Source of the DNA: an uncultured Granulosicoccaceae bacterium
GTDB lineage: Bacteria > Pseudomonadota > Gammaproteobacteria > Granulosicoccales > Granulosicoccaceae
NCBI GenBank assembly: GCA_938005265.1
Contig: CALLOA010000162.1
Coordinates: forward strand, 1 to 64,000
Length of the DNA: 64,000 bases
Reading direction: 5' to 3'
Part shown: positions 9,031-17,770 of the stretch, piece after piece
How positions within the stretch are numbered: the first letter of the stretch is position 1
Layout: each line of letters opens with the position of its first letter
Notes under the pieces: model-generated
Databases searched by the model: none
The model's input: the letters and a program-made list of their open reading frames with translations, nothing else
What the model was told of the DNA's origin: nothing
Program-made: the position numbers and the translations under genes

Positions 9031-9942
9031 GTGAAATCGATCAAGAAGTGTGTTTTCCCAGTAGCCGGGATGGGCACGCGGTTTTTACCTGCAACCAAGG
9101 CAAATCCAAAGGAAATGCTGCCTGTCGTGGATAAACCGCTTATTCAGTATGCTGCTGAAGAAGCTGTCTCAGCTGGAGTGGATACTCTTATCTTCGTGAC
9201 CGGGCGGAATAAACGCTCGATTGAAGATCATTTCGACACGGCGTATGAGATGGAGCGTGAGCTGGAAGCCAAAGGCAAAACCGCGATGCTTGAAATATTG
9301 CGCGGTATTCTTCCTTCGCATGTTAACTGCGTGTTTATCCGTCAGTCAGAAGCATTGGGTCTGGGGCACGCTGTACTTTGTGCAAAGCCGGTAGTGAACA
9401 ATGAACCCTTCGCCGTCATTCTGGCGGATGACTTGATCAACTTTTCTGAAAAACCGTGCCTGACACAAATGGTAGAAATGTTTGACTATCAGCATTGCTC
9501 GATTTTGGGCACACAGGATGTGCCGAAAGAGAGCGTTAGCTCCTACGGCATTGTGGCGGGTACCGAGGTACGCAAGGGTTTGATGGAAGTGTCCGGAATG
9601 GTGGAGAAACCTGCTGTGAAGGATGCACCCAGTACAACTGCAGTGGTTGGTCGTTATGTTCTGATGCCGCAGATTTTTGAAAAGCTCGAAAATACTAAGC
9701 GTGGTGCGGGTGGTGAAATCCAGCTGACTGACGCAATAGCGGCTTTAATGCAAGATCAACGTATCCTGGCTTACAACTTTGATGGTAAGCGTTTCGACTG
9801 CGGCAGCAAGTTGGGGTATTTACAGGCGCAAGTCGAGTTTGCTCTGGAACACGACGAAGTTGGCAAGGAATTTCGAGCCTACCTTGATTCGTTGTCGGCC
9901 GAGCAGATGAATAAAGTGGTCAATATGAAAAAGAAAAAATAG
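9031..9942 (+). CDS. galU: UTP-glucose-1-phosphate uridylyltransferase
   Basis: Makes UDP-glucose from UTP and glucose-1-phosphate for lipopolysaccharide, exopolysaccharide and trehalose pathways. The protein is 303 aa. The nucleotide-binding signature [20 protein letters not shown] is at about 11-30, VILADDLI at about 130, and [10 protein letters not shown] at about 230. The start at 9031 is GTG with AGGGAG upstream. A terminator follows at 10013-10041. Confidence 0.95.
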   Translation: MKSIKKCVFPVAGMGTRFLPATKANPKEMLPVVDKPLIQYAAEEAVSAGVDTLIFVTGRNKRSIEDHFDTAYEMERELEAKGKTAMLEILRGILPSHVNCVFIRQSEALGLGHAVLCAKPVVNNEPFAVILADDLINFSEKPCLTQMVEMFDYQHCSILGTQDVPKESVSSYGIVAGTEVRKGLMEVSGMVEKPAVKDAPSTTAVVGRYVLMPQIFEKLENTKRGAGGEIQLTDAIAALMQDQRILAYNFDGKRFDCGSKLGYLQAQVEFALEHDEVGKEFRAYLDSLSAEQMNKVVNMKKKK

Positions 9943-9965
9943 TTTCTGCTTCATTGCAGAATGCT

Positions 9966-9990
9966 GGTTTATATTATATTTGTATAAACC
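9966..9990. promoter_or_regulatory. 8-bp inverted repeat after galU
   Basis: GGTTTATA and TATAAACC flank a 9-base AT-rich loop, just downstream of galU and upstream of its terminator. Confidence 0.4.
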
Positions 9991-10012
9991 AATATCAAAA
10001 GCTGTGTAAAAC

Positions 10013-10041
10013 TCAGGCGAGTTACTCGCCTGATTTTTTTT
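10013..10041 (+). terminator. galU rho-independent terminator
   Basis: TCAGGCGAG-TTA-CTCGCCTGA is a perfect 9-bp stem with a 3-base loop, followed by eight T. The opposite side has GTTTTAC, so it could also act weakly on transcripts of the convergent oxidoreductase gene. Confidence 0.9.
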
Positions 10042-10128
10042 GCCTTTTTTTAGCGGTATTGCTACTCTTTTCTGGCCGTTGGCCTTTGCAGCAGCCAGGG
10101 ATTAGCAGTGGTTGCCCAGCTTGTCAGC

Positions 10129-12594
10129 TCAGGCACGCAATCTTTCGTTTGCCGGGTCAAATAACGGTTCCGCACCCACCGTGGCAGCACGGTCCTGACC
10201 GAACATGCGTATCGTTACCTTGCTGCCAGGTTTGGCCAGATCAGTGCGGATGTAACCAAGCGCAATGCTCTTCTCGATGCAATGACCGAAGCCTCCCGAG
10301 GTTGTGTAGCCAACAAGTTCGCCTTGGTAGTGGACCGGGCAACCATAGATCGCATCGACATCAGTGCCAGCATCAACACTTCCGGGATCATCGAGTGTGA
10401 AGGGTACAAACAGGTCCGGTATACCTTCTTTTGATTCCTTGATCAGCGCATCACGACCGATAAAGTCGGCTTTGTCCAGATTGACGAAGCGATCAAGACC
10501 GGAGCGTAGCGGTGAGTACTCATGATCAAGTTCCGCTTTCCAGGCGCGGTAGCATTTTTCCAGCCGCATCGATTCCATCGCATACATACCGAAGTCACGC
10601 AGTTCGAATTTGCGGCCAGCTTCCATGAGTGCGTTGTACAGTTCCAATTGTTTGTCAGTGGCAACATGTAATTCCCAGCCAAGCTCACCAACATAGTTGA
10701 CCCGCATGGCCATCACATCGGCAGACCCAAGCTGTAAGTGCTGGAAGCTGAGCCAGGTAAAACTGCCGTTACCGAGATCGGCATTGGTGAGCGTTTGCAG
10801 CATTTCGCGGGATTTTGGCCCGGCGATTACCAGAGTGCCGTAGTCGTGACTGACGTCCGTAACACTGATCGCTGAGTTCTGCGGCAGGTGATCCTGCAGC
10901 CACTGCATGTCGTGCCATTTGGCAGCACCGGCTGAGATCAGAAAGAACTTTTCTTCCTCGATTCGGGTGATGGTCATCTCCGACCAGACGCCACCGTCAG
11001 GCGTGCAGAAATACGAAAGACTCAAGCGCCCGACTCGTGGCAGGTTGCCAGCGATCATATGATCGAGCCATTGGGCTGCACCGTCACCACTGACTTCATA
11101 TTTGGTGAATCCACCAAGATCGAGTATGCCAACATGCTTGCGTACATGTTTGCATTCTTCACCGACCGTATTGAACCAGTGAGTCCTGTGATAGCTGGGC
11201 GCAGGTTCGGTTATATCGTCCTTTTGTGGAAACCAGGTTGCGCGTTCCCAACCACCTCGTGCACCGAACTGTGCGCCTTTGGCCTTCAGTGTTTCATACA
11301 CCGGGGTGGTGTGTCGTGGCCGGCCTGCAGGCCATTCATCATCCGGGAAGGCGATGGCATACTCGTTCTGATAGAGCTCGGTGGCACGCTCAACGACGTA
11401 AGGCTGGTCCGCGTAGTCGGTGTAGCGACGCGGGTCCAAAGACCAAAGATCCCACTCGGGCTTACCTTCCACGACCCATTCAGCAATACTTTTTCCGGCG
11501 CCGCCAGCCTGGCAAATCCCGAAGCTGAAGCTGCAGCAGTGAAAGAAATTTTTCAAGCCGAATGCCGGCCCGATGTAAGGCAGGCCATCAGGTGCATATG
11601 GAATGGGGCCATTGATGACTTTTTGTACACCGACCGTGCCGAGTATCGGCATTCGTTTACACGCCTGTTCGATATACCATTCAAGTCGCTCCAGATCATC
11701 CGGGTAGAGCTCATAGGCAAAGTTCTCTGGCAATTTGCCGTCCGGCCAATGAGGTGTGGCCTTCCATTCATAAGGGCCCAGTATCAAGCCACTCTTTTCC
11801 TGTCGCAGGTAGTAGGAATCGTCCGGGTCCCGAACCAGTGGCACAATGCCATCATACTGCTCCAGTTCCGGTACAGATTCCATCACTAGATATTGATGCT
11901 CCATGGATACGACTGGTAGAAATTTACCCGCCATCGCTGCCACTTCAGCGCCCCGGTAACCACCGGCATTGATAATATATTCAGCAATGATGGTGTCACC
12001 TTTGTTTGTGGTGATTTCCCATTCTCCGTTGTCACGTGACTTGAGCCCTGTGACCTTGGTAAAACGCTGGATCTGGGCGCCCATGTCACGCGCTTTGCTG
12101 GCAAGTGCTTGAGTGAGCTGACTGGGGTCGATGTCGCCATCGTAGGGATCCCATAGTGCGCCGAGCAGATCATGGTCTTCAAGAAACGGATGGCGCTTTT
12201 TCATCTCGGTGGTATCAAGCATCTCGTAGTCGATACCCATGGCAGCTGCCATTGCTGACACATGTTGGAACTCTTCCATGCGGTCTTTGTTCTGTGCCAG
12301 CCTGATTGAGCCTGTCTGGTGATAATTGATCGGGTAGGCTGGGTCTTTAGACAATTGGTCATACAGCTGGGTGCTGTAATGCTGCATTTTTATGATGTTG
12401 CGGCTACCGGAAAAAGTAGGGATATTACCCGCTGCGTGCCATGTCGAACCGGAAGTCAGTTCATCCATTTCCAGTAGTAGCGAATCGGTCCAGCCCATCT
12501 TTGCCAGATGGTATAGAGCGCTGCTGCCGACCACCCCACCGCCAATAACAACCACTCGTTTCGTGACTGCAGGTGAATTTGTTGAATTACTCAA
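10129..12594 (-). CDS. FAD-dependent demethylating oxidoreductase with GcvT domain
   Basis: A dimethylglycine/sarcosine-dehydrogenase-type flavoprotein of about 821 aa. The N-terminal half is a DAO-fold FAD domain with the dinucleotide motif VVVIGGGVVGSSALYHLAK near the start. The C-terminal half, from about residue 430, is a GcvT/aminomethyltransferase fold that in this family passes the released methylene unit to tetrahydrofolate. The start is TTG at 12594 (MSNSTNSPAVTKR), with AAGGAA nine bases upstream; a TTG at 12621 is the alternative and no ATG is available. The gene follows the MttB-like gene on the same strand by about 80 bases, so they are probably one operon. The exact substrate (dimethylglycine, sarcosine or another N-methyl amine) cannot be read from the sequence. 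Confidence 0.85.
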   Translation of the reverse strand: MSNSTNSPAVTKRVVVIGGGVVGSSALYHLAKMGWTDSLLLEMDELTSGSTWHAAGNIPTFSGSRNIIKMQHYSTQLYDQLSKDPAYPINYHQTGSIRLAQNKDRMEEFQHVSAMAAAMGIDYEMLDTTEMKKRHPFLEDHDLLGALWDPYDGDIDPSQLTQALASKARDMGAQIQRFTKVTGLKSRDNGEWEITTNKGDTIIAEYIINAGGYRGAEVAAMAGKFLPVVSMEHQYLVMESVPELEQYDGIVPLVRDPDDSYYLRQEKSGLILGPYEWKATPHWPDGKLPENFAYELYPDDLERLEWYIEQACKRMPILGTVGVQKVINGPIPYAPDGLPYIGPAFGLKNFFHCCSFSFGICQAGGAGKSIAEWVVEGKPEWDLWSLDPRRYTDYADQPYVVERATELYQNEYAIAFPDDEWPAGRPRHTTPVYETLKAKGAQFGARGGWERATWFPQKDDITEPAPSYHRTHWFNTVGEECKHVRKHVGILDLGGFTKYEVSGDGAAQWLDHMIAGNLPRVGRLSLSYFCTPDGGVWSEMTITRIEEEKFFLISAGAAKWHDMQWLQDHLPQNSAISVTDVSHDYGTLVIAGPKSREMLQTLTNADLGNGSFTWLSFQHLQLGSADVMAMRVNYVGELGWELHVATDKQLELYNALMEAGRKFELRDFGMYAMESMRLEKCYRAWKAELDHEYSPLRSGLDRFVNLDKADFIGRDALIKESKEGIPDLFVPFTLDDPGSVDAGTDVDAIYGCPVHYQGELVGYTTSGGFGHCIEKSIALGYIRTDLAKPGSKVTIRMFGQDRAATVGAEPLFDPANERLRA

Positions 12595-12675
12595 TTGCTT
12601 TGTTCCTTGGTAACTTTGCAAAGACGAGATAAATCGCTTTGCGTGAGAGCTTGTGTTTGGCTCATATACTGCAGT

Positions 12676-14244
12676 CTAGGTTGCAGACATTTTTTCACGC
12701 GGCAACAACACGTTATGTTGCTCGCGAATGGCTTTGTCGGTAGTGTCGTCTATGTGACCGGGGTAGTGGCTGGACAAGATTTCATCAACCCGTTCACGGG
12801 CTTTGGTCATCAACACAGGCTTGCCGACTTCCTGCCATTCTTTCGGGCTGAGACGATCACCCACATCGGGGTAAACATATTCTTTTTGCATCAGATTGAG
12901 CGTTTGCTTGTGCCCGAGGTAATGACTGGGCCCATCAACACAGACATCTCGCATGGCATCCAGCGAGAGTGTTTCGTCGTTGACTTCAATGCCGCGCACC
13001 GTGCGGTTGATTGCTCCCAGCATATCGTTGTCGATAACCAGCCCTTCATAGCTGAATCCCAGCAGTGACGCCTGCATGCCGGCAGACTCGTACACCAGAT
13101 TGGCACCACTGTGTGCAGCGAGCGTATTGGTGTAGCCTTTTTCATAGCCGGATTGCGCATCGGGAAACTTGGCATCGGCCATACCGGCTGCAATCCCGGT
13201 GGGCAGATCATAGTAGCGGCCCATCTGGCCACATGCAGCCATCAACACTGCCTGTTCGCCGCTTCCACCGCTCATGGCACCGGTACGCAGGTCTGAAACA
13301 AAGGGCCAGGTGCCGTAGATGGCGGGATGTTTTGGCACCATAAGATTGACCCAGACCAGTCCCGCCAAAACTTCCGCGACTTCCTGCACCACCGCTCCAG
13401 CTAACGCGGCCGGGCTGGTTGCTCCGGCCTGACCTGCAGCTAAAAGTAAAACCGGCATTCCGCCATGCACTGCGACTTCCAGGCATCGGCAGGAGTCTTC
13501 TGCAAAACGCAACGGTGGCACAACAAAACAGTTGGACATACTGACAAAAGGGCGGGCACGCCATTTGTCCTCGCCACCGGCAATTTCGTGAAGCATTTTC
13601 AGCGAGCTTTCGACATGGTGTGGCTCGACCCAGCTGGTTCCCACATGTTTCTTGGTGCCACTGACTGCTGCGTAACAGGTGTTGAAGTCAAGATCGGCTG
13701 GTTCCACCATATCGCGTGCAACCAGCGGTCGCTGGAAGAAATGGATGTGGTCGAGATGGTCGACCATACGTGCCAGGTTATAGAGATCTTCCAGAGTTGA
13801 TTCACGATATTGATTGTTTTCAAAGTCGGCTATGTGAACCGCAGCACCTGCAGTTCCAAAGTGAACTTTGGAGCCGTTAATCGACATATCATGCGCCGGG
13901 TCCTGGGCGTAAAGTGTGAAGTCGCGTGCACAGTTGGCAATGGTATCTTCCACCAGAGATCGCGGAAAAAACAATCGCCCATCCTTGTAGGTGCCACCGG
14001 CCGCCGTGACCGCTTCCACGCAAGAGGGTATGGCTTGAGAAAGGCCGATGGTCTCCAGTACCGTCATGACGCTTTCGTTTACTTTGCTGATATCTTCCCG
14101 CTTGAACGGCTGGTATCGACCACCTTCAAAGCCTGGCCTGACTGCACGATCTTCTGGTGCTAGCGGTGCTTCGCGCAGGGCGCGCTTGGCTGCTCGTGCG
14201 CCTCTGCGACTCACGCGAGCCTTCTTCTCGATTGGCTTTTCCAT
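12676..14244 (-). CDS. trimethylamine methyltransferase (MttB) family protein
   Basis: A 522-aa member of the MttB superfamily. Archaeal MttB moves a methyl group from trimethylamine to a corrinoid protein and contains pyrrolysine; most bacterial members lack pyrrolysine and act on quaternary amines such as glycine betaine or proline betaine. Here the frame is continuous with no amber codon, so it is of the non-pyrrolysine type. The Arg/Ala-rich head (residues 5-25) is followed by the family domain. Visible conserved stretches include VHFGTAGAAVHIADFE and GASGGSGE-like MSGGSGEQAVLMAACGQ. No corrinoid-binding partner gene is in the window. The downstream GcvT-type oxidoreductase and upstream AraC regulator point to methylated-amine catabolism. 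Confidence 0.85.
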   Translation of the reverse strand: MEKPIEKKARVSRRGARAAKRALREAPLAPEDRAVRPGFEGGRYQPFKREDISKVNESVMTVLETIGLSQAIPSCVEAVTAAGGTYKDGRLFFPRSLVEDTIANCARDFTLYAQDPAHDMSINGSKVHFGTAGAAVHIADFENNQYRESTLEDLYNLARMVDHLDHIHFFQRPLVARDMVEPADLDFNTCYAAVSGTKKHVGTSWVEPHHVESSLKMLHEIAGGEDKWRARPFVSMSNCFVVPPLRFAEDSCRCLEVAVHGGMPVLLLAAGQAGATSPAALAGAVVQEVAEVLAGLVWVNLMVPKHPAIYGTWPFVSDLRTGAMSGGSGEQAVLMAACGQMGRYYDLPTGIAAGMADAKFPDAQSGYEKGYTNTLAAHSGANLVYESAGMQASLLGFSYEGLVIDNDMLGAINRTVRGIEVNDETLSLDAMRDVCVDGPSHYLGHKQTLNLMQKEYVYPDVGDRLSPKEWQEVGKPVLMTKARERVDEILSSHYPGHIDDTTDKAIREQHNVLLPREKMSAT

Positions 14245-14577
14245 GATTTTCTCTGCTTACTCCTTCGAGTAATCGGTTGCTGGTTGCAAATGAAATGCCG
14301 CCGCGTTGTTACCGTGCACCTATCGCTTCAGGCGAATAAGTCGCGACAGGGCGGAGACCACCATTTCTGAAGACCTGACAGACTCAATCCACGGATACTG
14401 CCAGTGAAACCATCTTATCGCTGTACTCCAGCGACAATTCGCCGGTTGCCGGCGACCGCTCAAAAACCGGTAGATGGTTGAATATTGGAAAGTTTATCGC
14501 TGGTGGTGCGTGATGGGATCGAAATGCCAAACGCGTCAGGTTGCCATGGTTGGTTCAGGGTTCAGACGAATCCTGTT
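14245..14577 (-). promoter_or_regulatory. leader and promoter region of the mttB-like operon
   Basis: A 333-base non-coding stretch between the regulator gene and the mttB-like gene, which is transcribed leftward. It holds two adjacent perfect hairpins: TCGCTG/CAGCGA with a 5-base loop (14418-14434) and TCGCCGG/CCGGCGA with a 3-base loop (14439-14455). A further 8-bp pairing with one wobble is possible nearer the gene, at about 14320-14355. No T-tract follows the hairpins in either direction, so they are not obvious terminators. They may be operator sites for the AraC regulator or part of a structured leader. Confidence 0.45.
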
Positions 14578-15582
14578 TTAATTCGTGCGGGCTTTAGCGT
14601 AAATCTCTCGTGCCTCACGGGGTGTTGCTCCATACTGCAGCCTGAAGCGTTTCGAGAAGTGTCCGGCGGAAAGAAATCCACAGGCCACCGCAACCTCGAC
14701 AATAGACAGGGTGGTTTGTTCCAGTAAACGCTTACTCTCTTTAAGTCTGAGGGTTTGGTAGTAGTGGGTGGGAGTGGTTTGCAAGTGTGCGCGGAACAGT
14801 CGCTCCAGCTGGCGTTTGGATATTTTTACGCAATCAGCAAGTTCCTGTGTGGTCAGCGGTTGCTCTATATTGGCTTCCATTAGTTCTATCGCATCGACCA
14901 TGCCTTTGTGATAGATGCCGTGACGGTGCTGAACATTCATGCGTTGTGGTTCATTGCCGGTGCGGATCGATGTTTGAACAAACAGTTCAGCGACTCGCCT
15001 TGCCAGTTCATTGCCGTGATCTTCCTGAATAATCGTCAACATCATATCCAGTGATGCGGCGCCACCGGCACAGGTAAAAAGATTCCCATCAATTTCATAC
15101 AACTCGGCGGAAACCTCAATGTTGGGAAATTCTTCACGGAAGCCCGGGATGTTTTCCCAGTGCAACGTACATTTACTGTTTTTAATCAGATTGGCACGCG
15201 CCAGCAGGAAACAGCCGGTATCGAATGCTCCGAGAAAGGTACCTTCCTGCGCCAATCTCTTCAGGTACGGTATGGTGTCCTTGAGCAATATCCTGTGAGG
15301 ATCATGTGGCCCGGCCAATAATATGCGCGTCAGATCTCTGGCCGATTCAAGTGCCCCTTCAACCTGAATCTCGATGCCGTTGTTGCAAACCGCAGCGGCG
15401 TCAGTTTCACCGTATAGGTGCCAACTGTACAAATTCTCACCACTGTAGCGGTTGGCAGCCCGCAAGGGTTCCAGCGCTGCAACGAATGGCATGATCGCAA
15501 AAGTGTGAGGCAGGAAAAATCCTATACGCTTCTGCGCAGGGCCTGTGGGTACCCCGTAGGAGTGCAATTGCATGCCATTCAT
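14578..15582 (-). CDS. GbdR/CdhR-like AraC-family regulator
   Basis: A 334-aa transcriptional regulator. Residues about 15-195 form a DJ-1/PfpI (class I glutamine amidotransferase-like) sensor domain (IGFFLPHTFAIMPFVAALEPLR; GAFDTGCFLLARANLI). Residues about 230-330 form the AraC-type double helix-turn-helix (LTTQELADCVKISKRQLERL; SIVEVAVACGFLSAGHFSKRF). This architecture is that of GbdR, CdhR and SouR, which respond to glycine betaine/dimethylglycine, carnitine and sarcosine. Being just upstream of the mttB-like/oxidoreductase pair on the same strand, it probably activates that pair. An in-frame ATG at 15573 is an alternative start. Confidence 0.9.
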   Translation of the reverse strand: MNGMQLHSYGVPTGPAQKRIGFFLPHTFAIMPFVAALEPLRAANRYSGENLYSWHLYGETDAAAVCNNGIEIQVEGALESARDLTRILLAGPHDPHRILLKDTIPYLKRLAQEGTFLGAFDTGCFLLARANLIKNSKCTLHWENIPGFREEFPNIEVSAELYEIDGNLFTCAGGAASLDMMLTIIQEDHGNELARRVAELFVQTSIRTGNEPQRMNVQHRHGIYHKGMVDAIELMEANIEQPLTTQELADCVKISKRQLERLFRAHLQTTPTHYYQTLRLKESKRLLEQTTLSIVEVAVACGFLSAGHFSKRFRLQYGATPREAREIYAKARTN

Positions 15583-15984
15583 AGGTTAATAACCATAAGA
15601 CGGTGCCCCTTGCGGACCATGTTGAACGATGGCGGCCAGCACCGTTACCGTACGATTTTCAGTACAGATTTCACAGTGCTGGTTTACAGTGTTTAACAAT
15701 AGGGCCGCTTCAAACCGAGTGTGGCGAGCCGGGTTAATTTGGCCATTCGTTTCAAGTATCGAACGTGTGACGTATTGTTGCAAGTTTTAAAGATATTGCA
15801 ACGAAAAGCTGGGGTTCGAAAATGATGCTGTACTGTTACTTTCAAGCTGCAACAAAGCAGCAGTCCAGTCAGTTTTTCCGTCAACGGGTATTAAAAGAAG
15901 TACGGGAAAATCTGGAACCGGATGAATTTACTACTAATCAGGAGGTGTTTTAGGGGTACATCTCTAAAGAATCTGGAGTCATTT
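15583..15984. other. spacer between the AraC regulator and the YeaQ-type gene
   Basis: A 402-base divergent region. It holds a 7-bp inverted repeat GTTGCAA/TTGCAAC (15777-15802, 12-base loop) and a short open frame at 15822-15953, described separately. Promoters for both flanking genes must lie here, but no clear -35/-10 pair stands out. Confidence 0.4.
15822..15953 (+). CDS. possible 43-aa small protein
   Basis: A short frame starting ATG ATG at 15822 (alternative 15825), with GGGG seven bases upstream, ending at TAG 15951-15953. The predicted peptide has an aromatic head (MMLYCYF) and a charged, helical-looking body (FFRQRVLKEVRENLEPDEF). It ends 31 bases before the YeaQ-type gene and could be cotranscribed with it. 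I do not recognise it; it could be a chance frame. Confidence 0.25.
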   Translation: MMLYCYFQAATKQQSSQFFRQRVLKEVRENLEPDEFTTNQEVF

Positions 15985-16242
15985 ATGTTAGTTAATATTT
16001 TAAGCTGGGTAGTGTTGGGAGCCATTGCTGGCTGGGTAGCCGGTATGATTATGAAGACTGGTACCGGCAATATCGTCACCAATGTCATCGTAGGAATAGT
16101 GGGAGCATTTCTGGGTGGTTTCCTCGCCAGCCTTGTCGGTGTAGGTGGAGCAGGATTCTCGGTTATGGGGTTGATCATCGCGATCGTTGGCGCGGTTGTG
16201 TTGTTATTTATCCTCGGGGTCGTGCAGCGCGGCCGCACCTGA
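15985..16242 (+). CDS. GlsB/YeaQ/YmgE family membrane protein
   Basis: An 85-aa inner-membrane protein of the 'transglycosylase-associated' family, often linked to stress responses though its biochemical role is unknown. It has three hydrophobic helices rich in Gly, with the typical GAIAGWVAGMIMKTGTGNI and IVGIVGAFLGGFLA segments. The ATG at 15985 has GGAG eight bases upstream and gives the family N-terminus; an in-frame ATG at 15922 adds 21 residues without a ribosome-binding site. Confidence 0.88.
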   Translation: MLVNILSWVVLGAIAGWVAGMIMKTGTGNIVTNVIVGIVGAFLGGFLASLVGVGGAGFSVMGLIIAIVGAVVLLFILGVVQRGRT

Positions 16243-16570
16243 GTCACGTTTAAAGTCTGCATGCCGGGTTGTGTTTGGCACCCCGGTCACAGCAGTCTGA
16301 AAGTTAGCCAGCAACCATAGCTTCCAGCAACCATAGCTTCGTGCCGGCAATCTGCCGGCGCGATTCTCTGAAACTCAATGCCACTACTTTTCAAGCCGGT
16401 AGGAGAGTCTTCTCCAGCAACAAGCAATGCTGGATGCTACACCAGGCGGCTATATAAACGGTTCAGACAAGCACTGAATAACTTGTAATTCGGTCTGACA
16501 CGCATACACTCGACGACGTCTCTTAAATTTAGCTTCTATCTCGCATTCGCCACATTGCTGCCAGCCAGGC
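16243..16570. other. spacer with tandem repeat and hairpin
   Basis: A 328-base non-coding stretch. It contains a perfect 16-bp tandem duplication (16309-16340) and a perfect GC-rich hairpin GCCGGCA-ATC-TGCCGGC (16343-16359) without a following T-tract. Nothing else was recognised. Confidence 0.5.
16309..16340. repeat. 16-bp tandem duplication
   Basis: CAGCAACCATAGCTTC is present twice, head to tail and without a mismatch. Confidence 0.95.
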
Positions 16571-17770
16571 ATGCAGGCAGAGCCGTCATGTTTTATGCAT
16601 AAGCGCAAGCATATCCAGGCCATCTTCATGGTCTTCTTTCTGGAATCAGTGGTTTTGGGTAACTGGATACCACGTATTCCCGATATAAAAGACAAGCTGG
16701 CCTTAAGTGGTCTGGAGTTGGGAATCGCTCTGTTGGCGTTGTCCGGGGGGACGATGGTTGCTTTTCTGCTTGCTGGCTTGGTGACAAAACGATTCGGTAA
16801 GCGGCGCACCTTGGTTGTCTCCATGCCGTTGTGGGCCATTTTTTTTGTTTTACCCGGTGTGGTGAGCAATGCACCGCAATTGTTGCTCGCACTGTTCCTG
16901 GCTGGTTTGATGATGGGACTCACCGAGGTTGCCATGAATACCGCGGCAGACCAGATTGAAAAACAGTACCAGCATCGCATTATGTCGCGTTGTCATGGGT
17001 TCTGGAGCCTGGGGTCGCTGGTGGGTGCTGCGATCGGTGCTATGTTGGCCCATTTGGGTGTTGTGACAGCAGTACACTTCAGTCTGGTGATGCCGGTCGT
17101 TGCAATAATTGGTTGGTACTTTTGTAACCGTCTGCCCGATGAGCAATTCGATAATTCAAGCGTTTCTACAGAACCGTCGAAGCAGCCGGAATCCTCGGGC
17201 CTTGCGGGTCTTTCCATGCTGCGAGAACGCGATTTGCTGCTGCTGGCGATAATGCCTGTAGGGATTATGTGTGTAGAAGGCATATTCATCGATTGGTCGG
17301 CACTGTTTGTTCGCAATGTGCTGCAGGCAGATGCGCTGGCGATCGGTTTGGTCTATGCCTTTTTCTCGGCAGTCATGACGACCACCCGCATGCTTGGTGA
17401 TGGCCTGATAGATCGTTTTGGAGCGGTTGCTATAGCGCGTGTATCAGCGGTTGCGGCAACCTTGGGCATTACACTTTTTTCACTATCGGTTTCAGTGCCT
17501 ATGGCATTTGTGGCTGCCGCCTTGTCCGGTCTCGGTGTAGCTATTGTCTATCCTTTAGCCATGACAGCGGCTGCTGAACGGCCGGGCGCTGCAGCCGAAA
17601 ATGTAGCTGCTGTAGCGCTGATTTCTTTTAGTGCGTTTTTGTTAGCACCGCCTGTGACGGGTTTCCTGTCTGATTGGCTGGGCTTGAGGTGGGCACTGCT
17701 TATATTTGCGCCGCTGGCAGCATTGAGCGGCTTACTCGCAGGTGAGCTGGTTAAGTCAACTGCCCGATAA
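16571..17770 (+). CDS. MFS transporter, YbjJ-like
   Basis: A 399-aa inner-membrane major facilitator with about 12 hydrophobic segments. The beginning (HIQAIFMVFFLESVVLGNW) and the motif LAGLVTKRFGKRRTL between helices 2 and 3 resemble the YbjJ/fucose-permease-like branch. MSRCHGFWSLGSLVGAAIGA corresponds to the conserved helix-5 region. The substrate is unknown. The start is uncertain: ATG 16571, or ATG 16595, which gives MHKRKHIQAIF. The 3' end overlaps the convergent LemA-like gene by 15 bases. Confidence 0.82.
   Translation: MQAEPSCFMHKRKHIQAIFMVFFLESVVLGNWIPRIPDIKDKLALSGLELGIALLALSGGTMVAFLLAGLVTKRFGKRRTLVVSMPLWAIFFVLPGVVSNAPQLLLALFLAGLMMGLTEVAMNTAADQIEKQYQHRIMSRCHGFWSLGSLVGAAIGAMLAHLGVVTAVHFSLVMPVVAIIGWYFCNRLPDEQFDNSSVSTEPSKQPESSGLAGLSMLRERDLLLLAIMPVGIMCVEGIFIDWSALFVRNVLQADALAIGLVYAFFSAVMTTTRMLGDGLIDRFGAVAIARVSAVAATLGITLFSLSVSVPMAFVAAALSGLGVAIVYPLAMTAAAERPGAAAENVAAVALISFSAFLLAPPVTGFLSDWLGLRWALLIFAPLAALSGLLAGELVKSTAR

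Noticed and set aside
11059-11889. 276-codon frame on the plus strand opposite the FAD/GcvT gene
   Set aside because: No recognisable domain, and it lies entirely inside a well-conserved gene on the other strand.
12676-14244. Possible pyrrolysine codon in the MttB-like gene
   Set aside because: The frame is uninterrupted over 522 codons and no TAG lies inside it; its only TAG is the terminal stop.
16343-16359. GC-rich hairpin after the YeaQ-type gene as a terminator
   Set aside because: No T-tract follows on either strand, so I keep it only as part of the spacer description.
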